A stretch of 38,638 nucleotides of DNA from assembly GCA_041568735.1 (NCBI GenBank), contig JBFFZG010000009.1:1-38638 (forward strand). Reading direction: 5' to 3'. This stretch comes from WTJY01 sp041568735 (GTDB lineage: Bacteria; Chloroflexota; Anaerolineae; Promineifilales; Promineifilaceae). This document shows, piece after piece, positions 32,349 to 38,638 of this stretch. The translations under genes and the position numbers were made by a program. Position 1 is the first letter of the stretch, and every line of letters starts with the position of its first letter. The notes beneath the pieces are model-generated. The model made no database searches. It had not been told where the DNA came from and worked only from the letters and a program-made list of their open reading frames with translations.

Positions 32349-32720
32349 CTAGAGAACTTCCGGAGCCAGCGACAGGATTCGGCTGTACCCCTGCTCGCGG
32401 AGTTCACGCGCCACCGGGCCGAAGATACGGGTGCCGACCGGGTTTTTGCTTTCCGGATCGACGATAACGGCCGCGTTGTCATCGAATTTAATATAGCTGC
32501 CATCGGCCCGCCGGTATTCTTTCGCCGTGCGCACGATGACGGCGCGGACGACGGCGCTCTTTTTTACGTTGCCATGAGGGTTGGCTTTCTTGACCGTAGC
32601 CACCACCAGGTCCCCAACATGGCCGTAATAACGCTTCGAACCGCCCAGCACCTTGATTACCAGAAGCTCTTTCGCGCCGGAGTTATCGGCCACGAGTAAA
32701 CGACTTTCCTGCTGAATCAT
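32349..32720 (-). CDS. rplN: 50S ribosomal protein L14
   Basis: 123 residues. MIQQESRLLVADNSGAKELL, the signature around VATVKKANPHGNVKK and the C-terminal FGPVARELREQGYSRILSLA are present. L14 takes part in intersubunit bridges. It follows rpsQ by 13 bases. Confidence 0.98.
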   Translation of the reverse strand: MIQQESRLLVADNSGAKELLVIKVLGGSKRYYGHVGDLVVATVKKANPHGNVKKSAVVRAVIVRTAKEYRRADGSYIKFDDNAAVIVDPESKNPVGTRIFGPVARELREQGYSRILSLAPEVL

Positions 32721-32733
32721 CGCTCGATAACTC

Positions 32734-32985
32734 CTAAATGGCCTTTTCCAGGATGGAAACGACCGACCAGCGCTTCTGCCGGCTCAGCGGCCGCGCTTCG
32801 ATAATCTGCACACGATCGCCAATCTGGCACTCGTTGTTCTCGTCGTGCGCCTTGTATTTGCGGACGACGCGAATGACTTTTCCATAGAGCGGGTGGCGCT
32901 TCGTCGTTTCGACCGCCACCACGACAGTCTTGTCCATCTTGTTGCTCAGGACCGTCCCGACAAGTTGTTTGCGTTGTTCTCTCAC
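32734..32985 (-). CDS. rpsQ: 30S ribosomal protein S17
   Basis: 83 residues. QLVGTVLSNKMDKTVVVAVE, the central HPLYGKVIRVVRKYKAHDE and GDRVQIIEARPLSRQKRW are typical. The start is GTG and overlaps the rpmC stop by four bases (GTGA), so translation is coupled to the extended L29. Confidence 0.97.
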   Translation of the reverse strand: MREQRKQLVGTVLSNKMDKTVVVAVETTKRHPLYGKVIRVVRKYKAHDENNECQIGDRVQIIEARPLSRQKRWSVVSILEKAI

Positions 32986-33410
32986 GACGCCACCTCGTAG
33001 CTGATCACTTTCTGTACCGGTGGGATGTTTTCCCGCTGGCGGCGGGTCCGGCGACGTTTCTTGTTGAGATCCACCTTGCCGGAAGCCAGCTCGACGCCAC
33101 CTTCATCGACAATCGTCACCAGCCAGACACCCTGCTCGTAATCGTAGCGGGCGCTGCCGGTCCAGGCTTTCCCCTGGAGCGCGGCGGCGACGGCCGGCTG
33201 CTTGGCGATCTCGGCCACGGCCCAGGTTCGCTTCTGCAAGATTTCGGACAGCCGGGCGATTTCACGCCGGACATGGCCGAGACGGGCGGTGTTTTCCAGA
33301 CTGCCGGTCGCGTTCTGGAAGCGCAGGTTGAACAGCTCTTCCCGCGCACTCTCCAGCATATCCTGGAGCTCTTTCTCGCCCATTTCACGAAGTTCGACAA
33401 TATTTGCCAT
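32982..33410 (-). CDS. rpmC: 50S ribosomal protein L29 with a long C-terminal extension
   Basis: 142 residues, about twice the usual 60-70. Residues 1-62 are a normal L29 helical hairpin: LREMGEKELQDMLESAREEL, LFNLRFQNATGSLENTARLG and HVRREIARLSEILQKR. L29 sits at the exit of the peptide tunnel. Residues 63-142 are an added domain: an Ala-rich helix (about 64-80), a beta-like segment (ARYDYEQGVWLVTIVDEGGVEL), a very basic stretch KKRRRTRRQR (117-126) and a hydrophobic end. The overlap with rpsQ fixes the stop as genuine, and no frameshift is needed. The role of the extension is unknown; extra rRNA contact or a docking surface at the exit are possibilities. Confidence 0.92.
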   Translation of the reverse strand: MANIVELREMGEKELQDMLESAREELFNLRFQNATGSLENTARLGHVRREIARLSEILQKRTWAVAEIAKQPAVAAALQGKAWTGSARYDYEQGVWLVTIVDEGGVELASGKVDLNKKRRRTRRQRENIPPVQKVISYEVAS

Positions 33411-33415
33411 GACCT

Positions 33416-33826
33416 CTATTCCTCCTTCGTGACAATCTGCGTTTTGATCGGCAGCTTGTAGCTGGCCAATCGCAGCGCTTCGCGGGCGACGTCGACCGGA
33501 ATGTCAGCGACTTCGAACAGAATACGGCCGGGTTTGACCACGGCCACCCAGTGGTCGACCGACCCCTTCCCCTTACCCATCCGCGTTTCCGCCGGCTTGG
33601 CGGTTACCGGTTTGTCGGGAAAAATTCGGATCCAATAGCGACCACGCCGCTTCATGTGGCGCACCACAGTCCGCCGCATGGCCTCGATCTGCCGGCTGGT
33701 TATCCAGCCCGGCGATAACGCTTGCAGCCCGAACTCGCCGTTCTGCAGGTCGGTGCCGCCTTTGGCCATCCCCTGCATCCGTCCGCGAAACTGCTTGCGA
33801 TATTTCACGCGTTTCGGCATTAACAT
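33416..33826 (-). CDS. rplP: 50S ribosomal protein L16
   Basis: 136 residues. MLMPKRVKYRKQFRGRMQG is the normal start, with GGTDLQNGEFGLQALSPGWI, RRTVVRHMKRRGRYWIRIFP and ETRMGKGKGSVDHWVAVVKP following. L16 shapes the A-site region of the 50S subunit. A 130-base structured spacer separates it from rpsC, where most bacteria have little or none. Confidence 0.98.
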   Translation of the reverse strand: MLMPKRVKYRKQFRGRMQGMAKGGTDLQNGEFGLQALSPGWITSRQIEAMRRTVVRHMKRRGRYWIRIFPDKPVTAKPAETRMGKGKGSVDHWVAVVKPGRILFEVADIPVDVAREALRLASYKLPIKTQIVTKEE

Positions 33827-33860
33827 AGCAACTGCTCCAAATGTAAGTGGTTTTGCCGCC

Positions 33861-33909
33861 GCCGCTTGCGGCAGCCAACCGACCGGGACCTACCTGAGCC
33901 TGCTCAGGC
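33861..33909 (-). promoter_or_regulatory. Hairpins in the rpsC-rplP spacer
   Basis: The 130-base spacer 33827-33956 holds a GCCGC-TT-GCGGC inverted repeat (33861-33872) and CCTGAGC-CT-GCTCAGG (33893-33908; alternatively AGCCT-GCTC-AGGCT). The repeated 15-mer hairpin at 33915-33929 follows. No coding frame or promoter is clear. The structures may affect transcript processing or rplP translation. Confidence 0.5.
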
Positions 33910-33914
33910 TGGCA

Positions 33915-33929
33915 GCCGGCCGCAGCCGG
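33915..33929. repeat. 15-base GC-rich hairpin repeat, copy 3
   Basis: GCCGGCCGCAGCCGG, identical to 2106-2120 (16 bases identical counting the preceding A) and to the reverse complement of 25387-25401. It lies 28 bases past the rpsC stop in the rpsC-rplP spacer. Confidence 0.5.
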
Positions 33930-33956
33930 AAGCGATTCAGCAACCTGTCTTACCTG

Positions 33957-34601
33957 TTAGTAACTGCTCTTCTGCGGCAGCACTTCGCCTTTATAGATCC
34001 ACACCTTGACGCCGATGCGACCAAACGTGGTCAGCGCTTCGGAAATTCCGAAGTCGATATCGGCCCGCAGGGTGTTCCGCGGAACCCGCCCGTCGATCAG
34101 CTTATCCTTGCGGGCCATTTCAGACCCGTTCAGACGGCCGCTGACTTCAATCCGGATCCCCTTGGCCCCCTGGCGCATCGCCAGCTGAACCGCCCGCTTC
34201 ATGGCGCGGCTGTGGGAAACCCGGCGCTCCAGCTGCCCGCTGATGCTTTCGGCGACGAGCTGAGCCTCGATTTCCGGTTGGGAAATCTCCTCGACTTCGA
34301 GCTTGACCGCCTTGCCGGTCAGTCTACGCAGAGCGGAGCGCAGATCTTTAACGGCCGCCCCTTTCCGCCCGATGACGACCCCCGGCTTGGAGGTCATGAT
34401 CGTCACCTGGACCTGGTTGGGGAAGCGCTCGATCTCGATTTTGCCGATCCCGGCGCTCGATGCCGTTTTGCCAATCAATTCGCGAATGGCGAAATCCTCG
34501 TGCAGCAGATCCTGGTATTTCTGACCTTCCGCAAACCAGCGAGCATTCCAGTCACGAATCACTTTCAACCGAAAACCGGTAGGATGTACTTTTCGTCCCA
34601 A
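33957..34601 (-). CDS. rpsC: 30S ribosomal protein S3
   Basis: 214 residues. GRKVHPTGFRLKVIRDWNAR opens the protein, the KH domain has VIGRKGAAVKDLRSAL, and the C-domain has GAKGIRIEVSGRLNGSEMAR and FGRIGVKVWIYKGE. The start is TTG, with AAGGAG eight bases upstream. S3 lines the mRNA entry. It follows rplV by 18 bases. Confidence 0.97.
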   Translation of the reverse strand: MGRKVHPTGFRLKVIRDWNARWFAEGQKYQDLLHEDFAIRELIGKTASSAGIGKIEIERFPNQVQVTIMTSKPGVVIGRKGAAVKDLRSALRRLTGKAVKLEVEEISQPEIEAQLVAESISGQLERRVSHSRAMKRAVQLAMRQGAKGIRIEVSGRLNGSEMARKDKLIDGRVPRNTLRADIDFGISEALTTFGRIGVKVWIYKGEVLPQKSSY

Positions 34602-34619
34602 GACTGACTCTCCTTAACG

Positions 34620-34976
34620 TTACTCTGCGCTTTCGCGTTCGGTCAGAACAACCGTAATGTGGCACTGTCGCGAAATCTGCGGCTTCCACCGGCCACGACT
34701 GCCAAAGCGACCCCGCTTCAGCCGGCGGCCGTCATCGACAAAAATCCGGTGGATGTACAGATCGTCCAGTTCCAGCCCAAAATTCTCTTCCGCATTGGCG
34801 ACGGCCGACTGAATGAGTTTGAAAACCGGCTCTGACGCCTTGTTAGGCAAAAACCGCAGAGAATCCAGAGCGTGCCCCGCACTTTTTCCGCGCACGGTAT
34901 CGACAACCAGGCGCGCTTTTTGCGGAGAAATCGGAATGTTTTTCGCGATCGCGCGAACCTCAAATTCCTCAGCCAT
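34620..34976 (-). CDS. rplV: 50S ribosomal protein L22
   Basis: 118 residues. AIAKNIPISPQKARLVVDTV, ALDSLRFLPNKASEPVFKLI and the extended hairpin GRRLKRGRFGSRGRWKPQIS, which lines the peptide tunnel. The ATG shares one base with the rpsS stop (TAATG), a coupled junction. Confidence 0.98.
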   Translation of the reverse strand: MAEEFEVRAIAKNIPISPQKARLVVDTVRGKSAGHALDSLRFLPNKASEPVFKLIQSAVANAEENFGLELDDLYIHRIFVDDGRRLKRGRFGSRGRWKPQISRQCHITVVLTERESAE

Positions 34977-35257
34977 TACCGCCGCTTCCTTTTCTCATCT
35001 TTCGAGATATGGCCACGGAAATTCCGCGTCGGGGCAAACTCGCCCAGCTTGTGGCCGACCATGTTTTCGGTGATGTACACCGGGATGTGGCGCCGGCCGT
35101 CGTGCACGGCAATCGTATGGCCTACCATCTGCGGAAATATCGTGCTGGCCCGCGACCAGGTCCGGATGACCTGCCGCTTGCCGCTCGAATTCATCTCCTC
35201 GATCTTGCCGAGGAGTTTCCAATCTATATAAGGTCCTTTCTTTAACGAACGTGACAT
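34976..35257 (-). CDS. rpsS: 30S ribosomal protein S19
   Basis: 93 residues, MSRSLKKGPYIDWKLLGKIE, with TWSRASTIFPQMVGHTIAVH and GHKLGEFAPTRNFRGHISKD. S19 lies in the 30S head near S13. It follows rplB by 47 bases. Confidence 0.98.
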   Translation of the reverse strand: MSRSLKKGPYIDWKLLGKIEEMNSSGKRQVIRTWSRASTIFPQMVGHTIAVHDGRRHIPVYITENMVGHKLGEFAPTRNFRGHISKDEKRKRR

Positions 35258-35304
35258 CCGTCCAAATCTCCTTTAACTGTCGGCTAACCGCGACTGTCTC
35301 CCGC

Positions 35305-36147
35305 TTAACGACGCTTCTTGGAACGGCGGCGGAAGACGTATTTGTCCGTGCGCTTGTTCCGGCGCGTCCGTTTGCCCAACGCCACCTGCCCCCACGGCGT
35401 CTTGGGGCCGGCCATCCCCACCGGGGAACGACCTTCACCACCACCATGCGGATGGTCTCTCGGCGACATCGCCGTGCCGCGAACAGTAGGACGAATACCC
35501 AGGTGGCGTTTGCGCCCGGCTTTACCCAGCTTGATATTGCCGTGCTCCACATTGCCGACCTGGCCGATCGTGGCCAGGCACTCCTGTGGAACATAGCGCT
35601 CCTCACCGGAGGGGAGTCGCAGCGTCACGTACAGCGGGTGGTCCTTGGAGAGGAGCTGGGCCGACGTACCGGCCGCGCGCACCATCTGCCCACCCTTACC
35701 CGGTTCCATCTCGATGTTGTGCACCATCGTACCGGTCGGAATATTGTTCAGGGTCATCGTATTGCCCGGCTGGATCTCGACAGACCCGCGGCTGCTCACG
35801 ATCGTGTCGTCGACCTGCAGCCCGAGTGGGGCGAGAATGTAGCGCTTTTCGCCGTCGGCGTAGACGACCATGGCAATCCGCGCCGAGCGGTTCGGGTCGT
35901 ATTCCACCGAGGCCACCCGGCCGGGAATGTCAAACTTGTCCCGCTTGAAATCGATCAGACGGTAGCGGCGCTTGTGACCACCCCCGCGGTGGCGAACGGT
36001 GATCTTGCCCCGAAAATTGCGTCCGCCCGATTTTCGCAGACCGCGCACCAGGGTACGCTCCGGGGCCGAACGGGTAATCTCCTCGAACGTGTAGCTCGTC
36101 ATGCCACGTCGGCCGGGAGATGTCGGCTTGTAAACTTTAACTGCCAT
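35305..36147 (-). CDS. rplB: 50S ribosomal protein L2
   Basis: 280 residues. RNFRGKITVRHRGGGHKRRY, the OB and SH3-like domains, and AMSPRDHPHGGGEGRSPVG carrying the His near the peptidyl-transferase centre. The C-terminal tail is very basic (VFRRRSKKRR). L2 is essential for subunit joining and peptidyl transfer. An 80-base spacer separates it from rplW. Confidence 0.98.
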   Translation of the reverse strand: MAVKVYKPTSPGRRGMTSYTFEEITRSAPERTLVRGLRKSGGRNFRGKITVRHRGGGHKRRYRLIDFKRDKFDIPGRVASVEYDPNRSARIAMVVYADGEKRYILAPLGLQVDDTIVSSRGSVEIQPGNTMTLNNIPTGTMVHNIEMEPGKGGQMVRAAGTSAQLLSKDHPLYVTLRLPSGEERYVPQECLATIGQVGNVEHGNIKLGKAGRKRHLGIRPTVRGTAMSPRDHPHGGGEGRSPVGMAGPKTPWGQVALGKRTRRNKRTDKYVFRRRSKKRR

Positions 36148-36227
36148 AATTCCTCCAGAGATTTGATTTCGCGCCTCTCAGCCCGACCGGAACACCAGCC
36201 CAGACCGGGGGAAGCGCCCATCCCTGC

Positions 36228-36524
36228 TTATTGCACACCTTCAAACAGGTCGATGCTCCCTTCAGAAAGGGTGACGATCGCCTTCTTGTACTGCGACTTG
36301 CGCACCCGCAGCTGCCGGTTGCGGTAAGAACGCCCCCGCTTGGCCGGCATGTTGAGTATGCGCACCTTGTCGACGGTAACACTGAACGCCCTCTCGACGG
36401 CGTCCTTGACCTGGATCTTGTTGGCACGACCATCCACGACAAAGGCGTACTGGCTCAAGTCAGACGCCTGGTAGCCGCTTTTTTCCGTGATGATCGGCCG
36501 CCGAATAACCTCTCGCCAATGCAT
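36228..36524 (-). CDS. rplW: 50S ribosomal protein L23
   Basis: 98 residues. HWREVIRRPIITEKSGYQAS, YAFVVDGRANKIQVKDAVER and VDKVRILNMPAKRGR are conserved. L23 is at the tunnel exit and docks trigger factor and SRP. It starts three bases after the rplD stop. In this genome its exit-site neighbour L29 carries an extra domain. Confidence 0.97.
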   Translation of the reverse strand: MHWREVIRRPIITEKSGYQASDLSQYAFVVDGRANKIQVKDAVERAFSVTVDKVRILNMPAKRGRSYRNRQLRVRKSQYKKAIVTLSEGSIDLFEGVQ

Positions 36525-36527
36525 GCC

Positions 36528-37178
36528 TTACTCCTCGATTTCCTCGTACCCGATTTCCGTACTCAAGATATCCACGAGCACATCGAGCGCGTCCAGCGTC
36601 AACACCAGCCTGTCATACCCCAGGAGATCCTTGATATTCAGGTAAGGAGCATGCAGCACTTTCACTTCCGCCAGATTCCGCGTGGAACGTTCCACGTTTT
36701 CATCCCGGCCGGCGATCAAAACCAGGGCGCTGTGCGCACCGACCACGCGTTTGACCAGCTCGGCCATTTCCTTGGTTTTCGGCGCGGCCATCGCCAGCTG
36801 GTCCAGCACAACGATCTGCCCGCTGCCGGCCTTGGCCGACAGTGCGGAGCGGAGGGCCGCCCGGCGCATCTTCCGCGGCATTTTTTGCGAATAATCACGC
36901 GGCAGGGGGCCGTGAGCCACACCACCACCGACAAATATCGGCGCGCGGCGGCTGCCGTGCCGGGCGTTGCCGGTCCCCTTCTGACGGTAAACCTTGGCCG
37001 TCGTCCGGTTAATTTCCGAGCGCCCTTTGGCCTTGTGCGTGCCGAGACGGGCATTGGCCATCTGGCGCACCAGCGCCTGGTGCATCAGGCCCGAATTGAT
37101 ATCAACTTCAAAGATGTCGGCGGGGAGTTCGACCTGGCTCACTTCCTCGCCGGTCATGTTCACGACTGATAATTGCAT
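36528..37178 (-). CDS. rplD: 50S ribosomal protein L4
   Basis: 216 residues. QALVRQMANARLGTHKAKGR begins the tunnel loop, with YRQKGTGNARHGSRRAPIFV and ALRSALSAKAGSGQIVVLDQ after it. In E. coli L4 also represses its own operon by binding the S10 leader. It lies 13 bases after rplC. The structured spacer before rplC is a candidate target in this genome, which is inference. Confidence 0.98.
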   Translation of the reverse strand: MQLSVVNMTGEEVSQVELPADIFEVDINSGLMHQALVRQMANARLGTHKAKGRSEINRTTAKVYRQKGTGNARHGSRRAPIFVGGGVAHGPLPRDYSQKMPRKMRRAALRSALSAKAGSGQIVVLDQLAMAAPKTKEMAELVKRVVGAHSALVLIAGRDENVERSTRNLAEVKVLHAPYLNIKDLLGYDRLVLTLDALDVLVDILSTEIGYEEIEE

Positions 37179-37191
37179 CGCTGCTTCTCCT

Positions 37192-37860
37192 CTATCCCTT
37201 CACCGCAGGGCGAATTATTACCAGGCCGCCTTTGGTTCCGGGAACAGCCCCTTTCACGGCCAGCAGATGACGCTCAGGATCAACCCGGACAACCTCGAGA
37301 TTTTGAATGGTCAGCTTTTCGTTGCCCATCCGGCCGGCCATCCGGGTCCCCTTGAAGACCCGGGAATTGGTCGAAGCCGCCCCAATCGACCCCGGCGCGC
37401 GCCAGCGGTCTGACTGGCCGTGGGTTTTCGGACCACCGGCGAACCCATGGCGCTTGACCGTGCCGGCAAAGCCGCGGCCTTTGGTCTTGCCGGTGACGTC
37501 GATCTTGTCACCGGTGACGAACTGCTCGACCGTCAGCTCCTGCCCGATTTCAAAAGCGCCCGGATTATCCGTGCGAAATTCGCGCAGGTGGCTCAGGGCA
37601 GCCGTTAAATTGTTACTTTTCCGATGGGGATGCTTATCATCCGCTTTGAGCAGACCGAGGTGGCCGAGCTGGCCGCGGGTCAGGCGACCCTCTTTCGTCT
37701 CGCCAAAGCCAACCTGAACGGCATTGTAGCCGTCCGATTCCGTCGTTTTGATCTGGGTCACAAAGCATGGTCCGGCCTGGATGACGGTGACAGGTGTCAC
37801 CACACCGTCTTCGTCCACAACCTGGGTCATGCCAAGTTTAATACCAATTAATCCTTTCAC
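37192..37860 (-). CDS. rplC: 50S ribosomal protein L3
   Basis: 222 residues from a GTG at 37860: GGAGG stands five bases before it and the protein then begins MKGLIGIKLGMTQV, the family start. An upstream ATG at 37887 would add nine unconserved residues. KGRGFAGTVKRHGFAGGPKT, HGQSDRWRAPGSIGAAST and RVFKGTRMAGRMGNEKLT are the conserved blocks. L3 initiates 50S assembly. The 254-base spacer to rpsJ is unusually long and structured. Confidence 0.97.
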   Translation of the reverse strand: MKGLIGIKLGMTQVVDEDGVVTPVTVIQAGPCFVTQIKTTESDGYNAVQVGFGETKEGRLTRGQLGHLGLLKADDKHPHRKSNNLTAALSHLREFRTDNPGAFEIGQELTVEQFVTGDKIDVTGKTKGRGFAGTVKRHGFAGGPKTHGQSDRWRAPGSIGAASTNSRVFKGTRMAGRMGNEKLTIQNLEVVRVDPERHLLAVKGAVPGTKGGLVIIRPAVKG

Positions 37861-37927
37861 TCTAACCTCCGGGACTGCCAGCCGCATCGCGGTGCCGCAT
37901 CATCCCAACCCATCACAGGTTGTCTGG

Positions 37928-37955
37928 GTTTAAATCAACGTATAGTCATTTAAAC
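37928..37955. promoter_or_regulatory. AT-rich inverted repeat upstream of rplC
   Basis: GTTTAAAT (37928-37935) and ATTTAAAC (37948-37955) form a perfect 8-bp inverted repeat around a 12-base spacer that contains a -10-like sequence (TATACG minus strand, TATAGT plus strand). It is AT-rich inside a GC-rich region, 68 bases before the rplC GTG. It could be an operator over a weak promoter or an RNA hairpin. No good -35 is seen. Confidence 0.45.
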
Positions 37956-37980
37956 GGCTGTAGCAGCAGGTTTGAATACT

Positions 37981-38068
37981 GCAGGTGACAGGTACGGCCG
38001 GCCCAGCCAGCCACACCTGCGCCTTCCGAGGTGTCGGAAGGCCGATCTGCTCTCAAACCGGACACCTC
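37981..38068 (-). promoter_or_regulatory. Attenuator-like structured leader between rpsJ and rplC
   Basis: Read as RNA (right to left), four segments occur: A GAGGUGUC (38068-38061), B GACACCUC (38035-38028), C GCAGGUGU (38020-38013) and D CACCUGC (37987-37981). A can pair with B (8 bp), B with C (6 bp, plus 38029-38034 with 38013-38018), and C with D (7 bp). B also lies inside a perfect 9-bp hairpin (38021-38029 with 38034-38042, loop CACC in RNA), which competes with A:B. Such overlapping pairings are typical of regulated leaders. A is itself a good ribosome-binding sequence, eight bases before a TTG that opens a 36-codon frame (38056 down to 37946). The ligand or protein is unknown. Confidence 0.5.
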
Positions 38069-38114
38069 CATTCCCTGAAAAGAAAGGGGAAGGCCCGTCC
38101 AGCAGAACGATCTG

Positions 38115-38420
38115 TTAAATCGAAATTTCAATGTCGACGCCGGCCGGGAGATTCAGCCGCATCAACGTGTCAATCGTCTTGGCGTCCGGATTGATGACAT
38201 CAATCAGGCGCTTATGGGTGCGAATTTCAAAATGCTCGTGCGAATCCTTGTCGATAAACGCGCCGCGACGAACGGTGAACCGCTCGATTCGCGTCGGCAG
38301 CGGAACCGGACCCAGCACCAGAGCGCCGGTCCTCTCCGCGGTCCCGACAATCCGTTTGGCCGATTGGTCGAGCACCCGGTGGTCATATGCTTTCAGGCGA
38401 ATGCGAATTTTTTGAGCCAT
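38115..38420 (-). CDS. rpsJ: 30S ribosomal protein S10
   Basis: 101 residues. KIRIRLKAYDHRVLDQSAKR, VGTAERTGALVLGPVPLPTR and SHEHFEIRTHKRLIDVINPD are the conserved blocks. S10 is a 30S head protein and also the NusE antitermination partner. It follows tuf by 71 bases, as at many str-S10 junctions, and a 254-base structured spacer lies between it and rplC. Confidence 0.98.
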   Translation of the reverse strand: MAQKIRIRLKAYDHRVLDQSAKRIVGTAERTGALVLGPVPLPTRIERFTVRRGAFIDKDSHEHFEIRTHKRLIDVINPDAKTIDTLMRLNLPAGVDIEISI

Positions 38421-38491
38421 ACTGTCAGCCTTTCTTTCATAGATCCGCCCCGGGAGGCACGGCGGCCGTACCTCCCAGTGGCGACATGATT

Positions 38492-38638
38492 TATTGAAGG
38501 ATCTTGGTGATGACCCCGGCGCCGACGGTCAGCCCACCTTCGCGAATCGCGAAGCGGCTCCCCTCTTCCAGCGCCACCGGCGTGATCAGCGTCACTTCCA
38601 GGTTCACATTGTCCCCCGGCATGACCATCTCCACACCC
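38492..38638 (-). CDS. tuf: Elongation factor Tu, C-terminal end (partial)
   Basis: The last 48 residues and the TAA stop are present; the gene runs off the right edge. The peptide contains VEMVMPGDNVNLEVTLITPV and then FAIREGGLTVGAGVITKIL, the near-invariant end of EF-Tu domain 3. EF-Tu delivers aminoacyl-tRNA to the ribosome. It is upstream of rpsJ on the same strand. Confidence 0.97.

Noticed and set aside
1..38638. CRISPR arrays, tRNA or rRNA genes, insertion sequences or prophage
   Set aside because: I found no regularly spaced repeats, no tRNA-like cloverleaf in the spacers, no transposase or integrase coding frames, and all spacers are under 300 bases.

Overview
The window is a high-GC bacterial chromosome segment dominated, from about 22 kb to the right edge, by the long S10/spc/alpha ribosomal-protein cluster on the minus strand. 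Several traits together suggest a Chloroflexota (Anaerolineae-like) genome. These are the high GC with frequent GTG and TTG starts, lipoproteins with proline/threonine-rich linkers, an SH3b protein with the same kind of linker, a clostripain-like lipoprotein and a zinc-type S14. No rRNA marker is present, so this placement is inference.

Left part (1-22 kb) is a set of small transcription units. The end of a sugar-type ABC ATPase and its terminator come first, then an unknown 146-residue protein. A minus-strand cluster follows (PHP phosphoesterase, PlsC-like acyltransferase, DprE2-like SDR, DprE1-like flavoenzyme) that looks like envelope lipid or lipid-linked sugar chemistry. Across a divergent promoter region lies a large C11 peptidase lipoprotein. 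Next is a minus operon rmd-tlyA-histidine kinase whose genes overlap. Divergent from it is a translationally coupled plus operon: a protein resembling a nucleotidyltransferase whose two catalytic Asp positions are Asn, a GH-A type glycosidase, and an orphan amino-acid-type binding lipoprotein. A cytochrome P450, an inorganic pyrophosphatase and a GH13 neopullulanase-like enzyme follow on the plus strand and end at a strong bidirectional terminator. Opposite them lie a HisC-like aminotransferase, an SH3b membrane protein and a YabN-type MazG.

Right part (22-38.6 kb), read in the direction of transcription (right to left): tuf (partial), rpsJ, rplC, rplD, rplW, rplB, rpsS, rplV, rpsC, rplP, rpmC, rpsQ, rplN, rplX, rplE, rpsZ, rpsH, rplF, rplR, rpsE, rpmD, rplO, secY, adk, rpmJ, rpsM, rpsK, rpoA, rplQ, truA, rplM, rpsI, then an intrinsic terminator. 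map and infA are missing between adk and rpmJ, and rpsD is missing between rpsK and rpoA. rpmC encodes an L29 of about twice the usual length.

The most interesting non-coding signals are in spacers of this cluster. The rpsJ-rplC spacer holds four segments that can pair in mutually exclusive ways, like an attenuator, plus an AT-rich inverted repeat. The rpsC-rplP and rpsK-rpoA spacers hold strong hairpins, and both carry the same 15-base GC-rich hairpin sequence that is also found near the left end. A likely extended -10 promoter precedes rpmJ. No gene-free stretch exceeds 300 bases. I saw no tRNA, rRNA, CRISPR array, insertion sequence or prophage.
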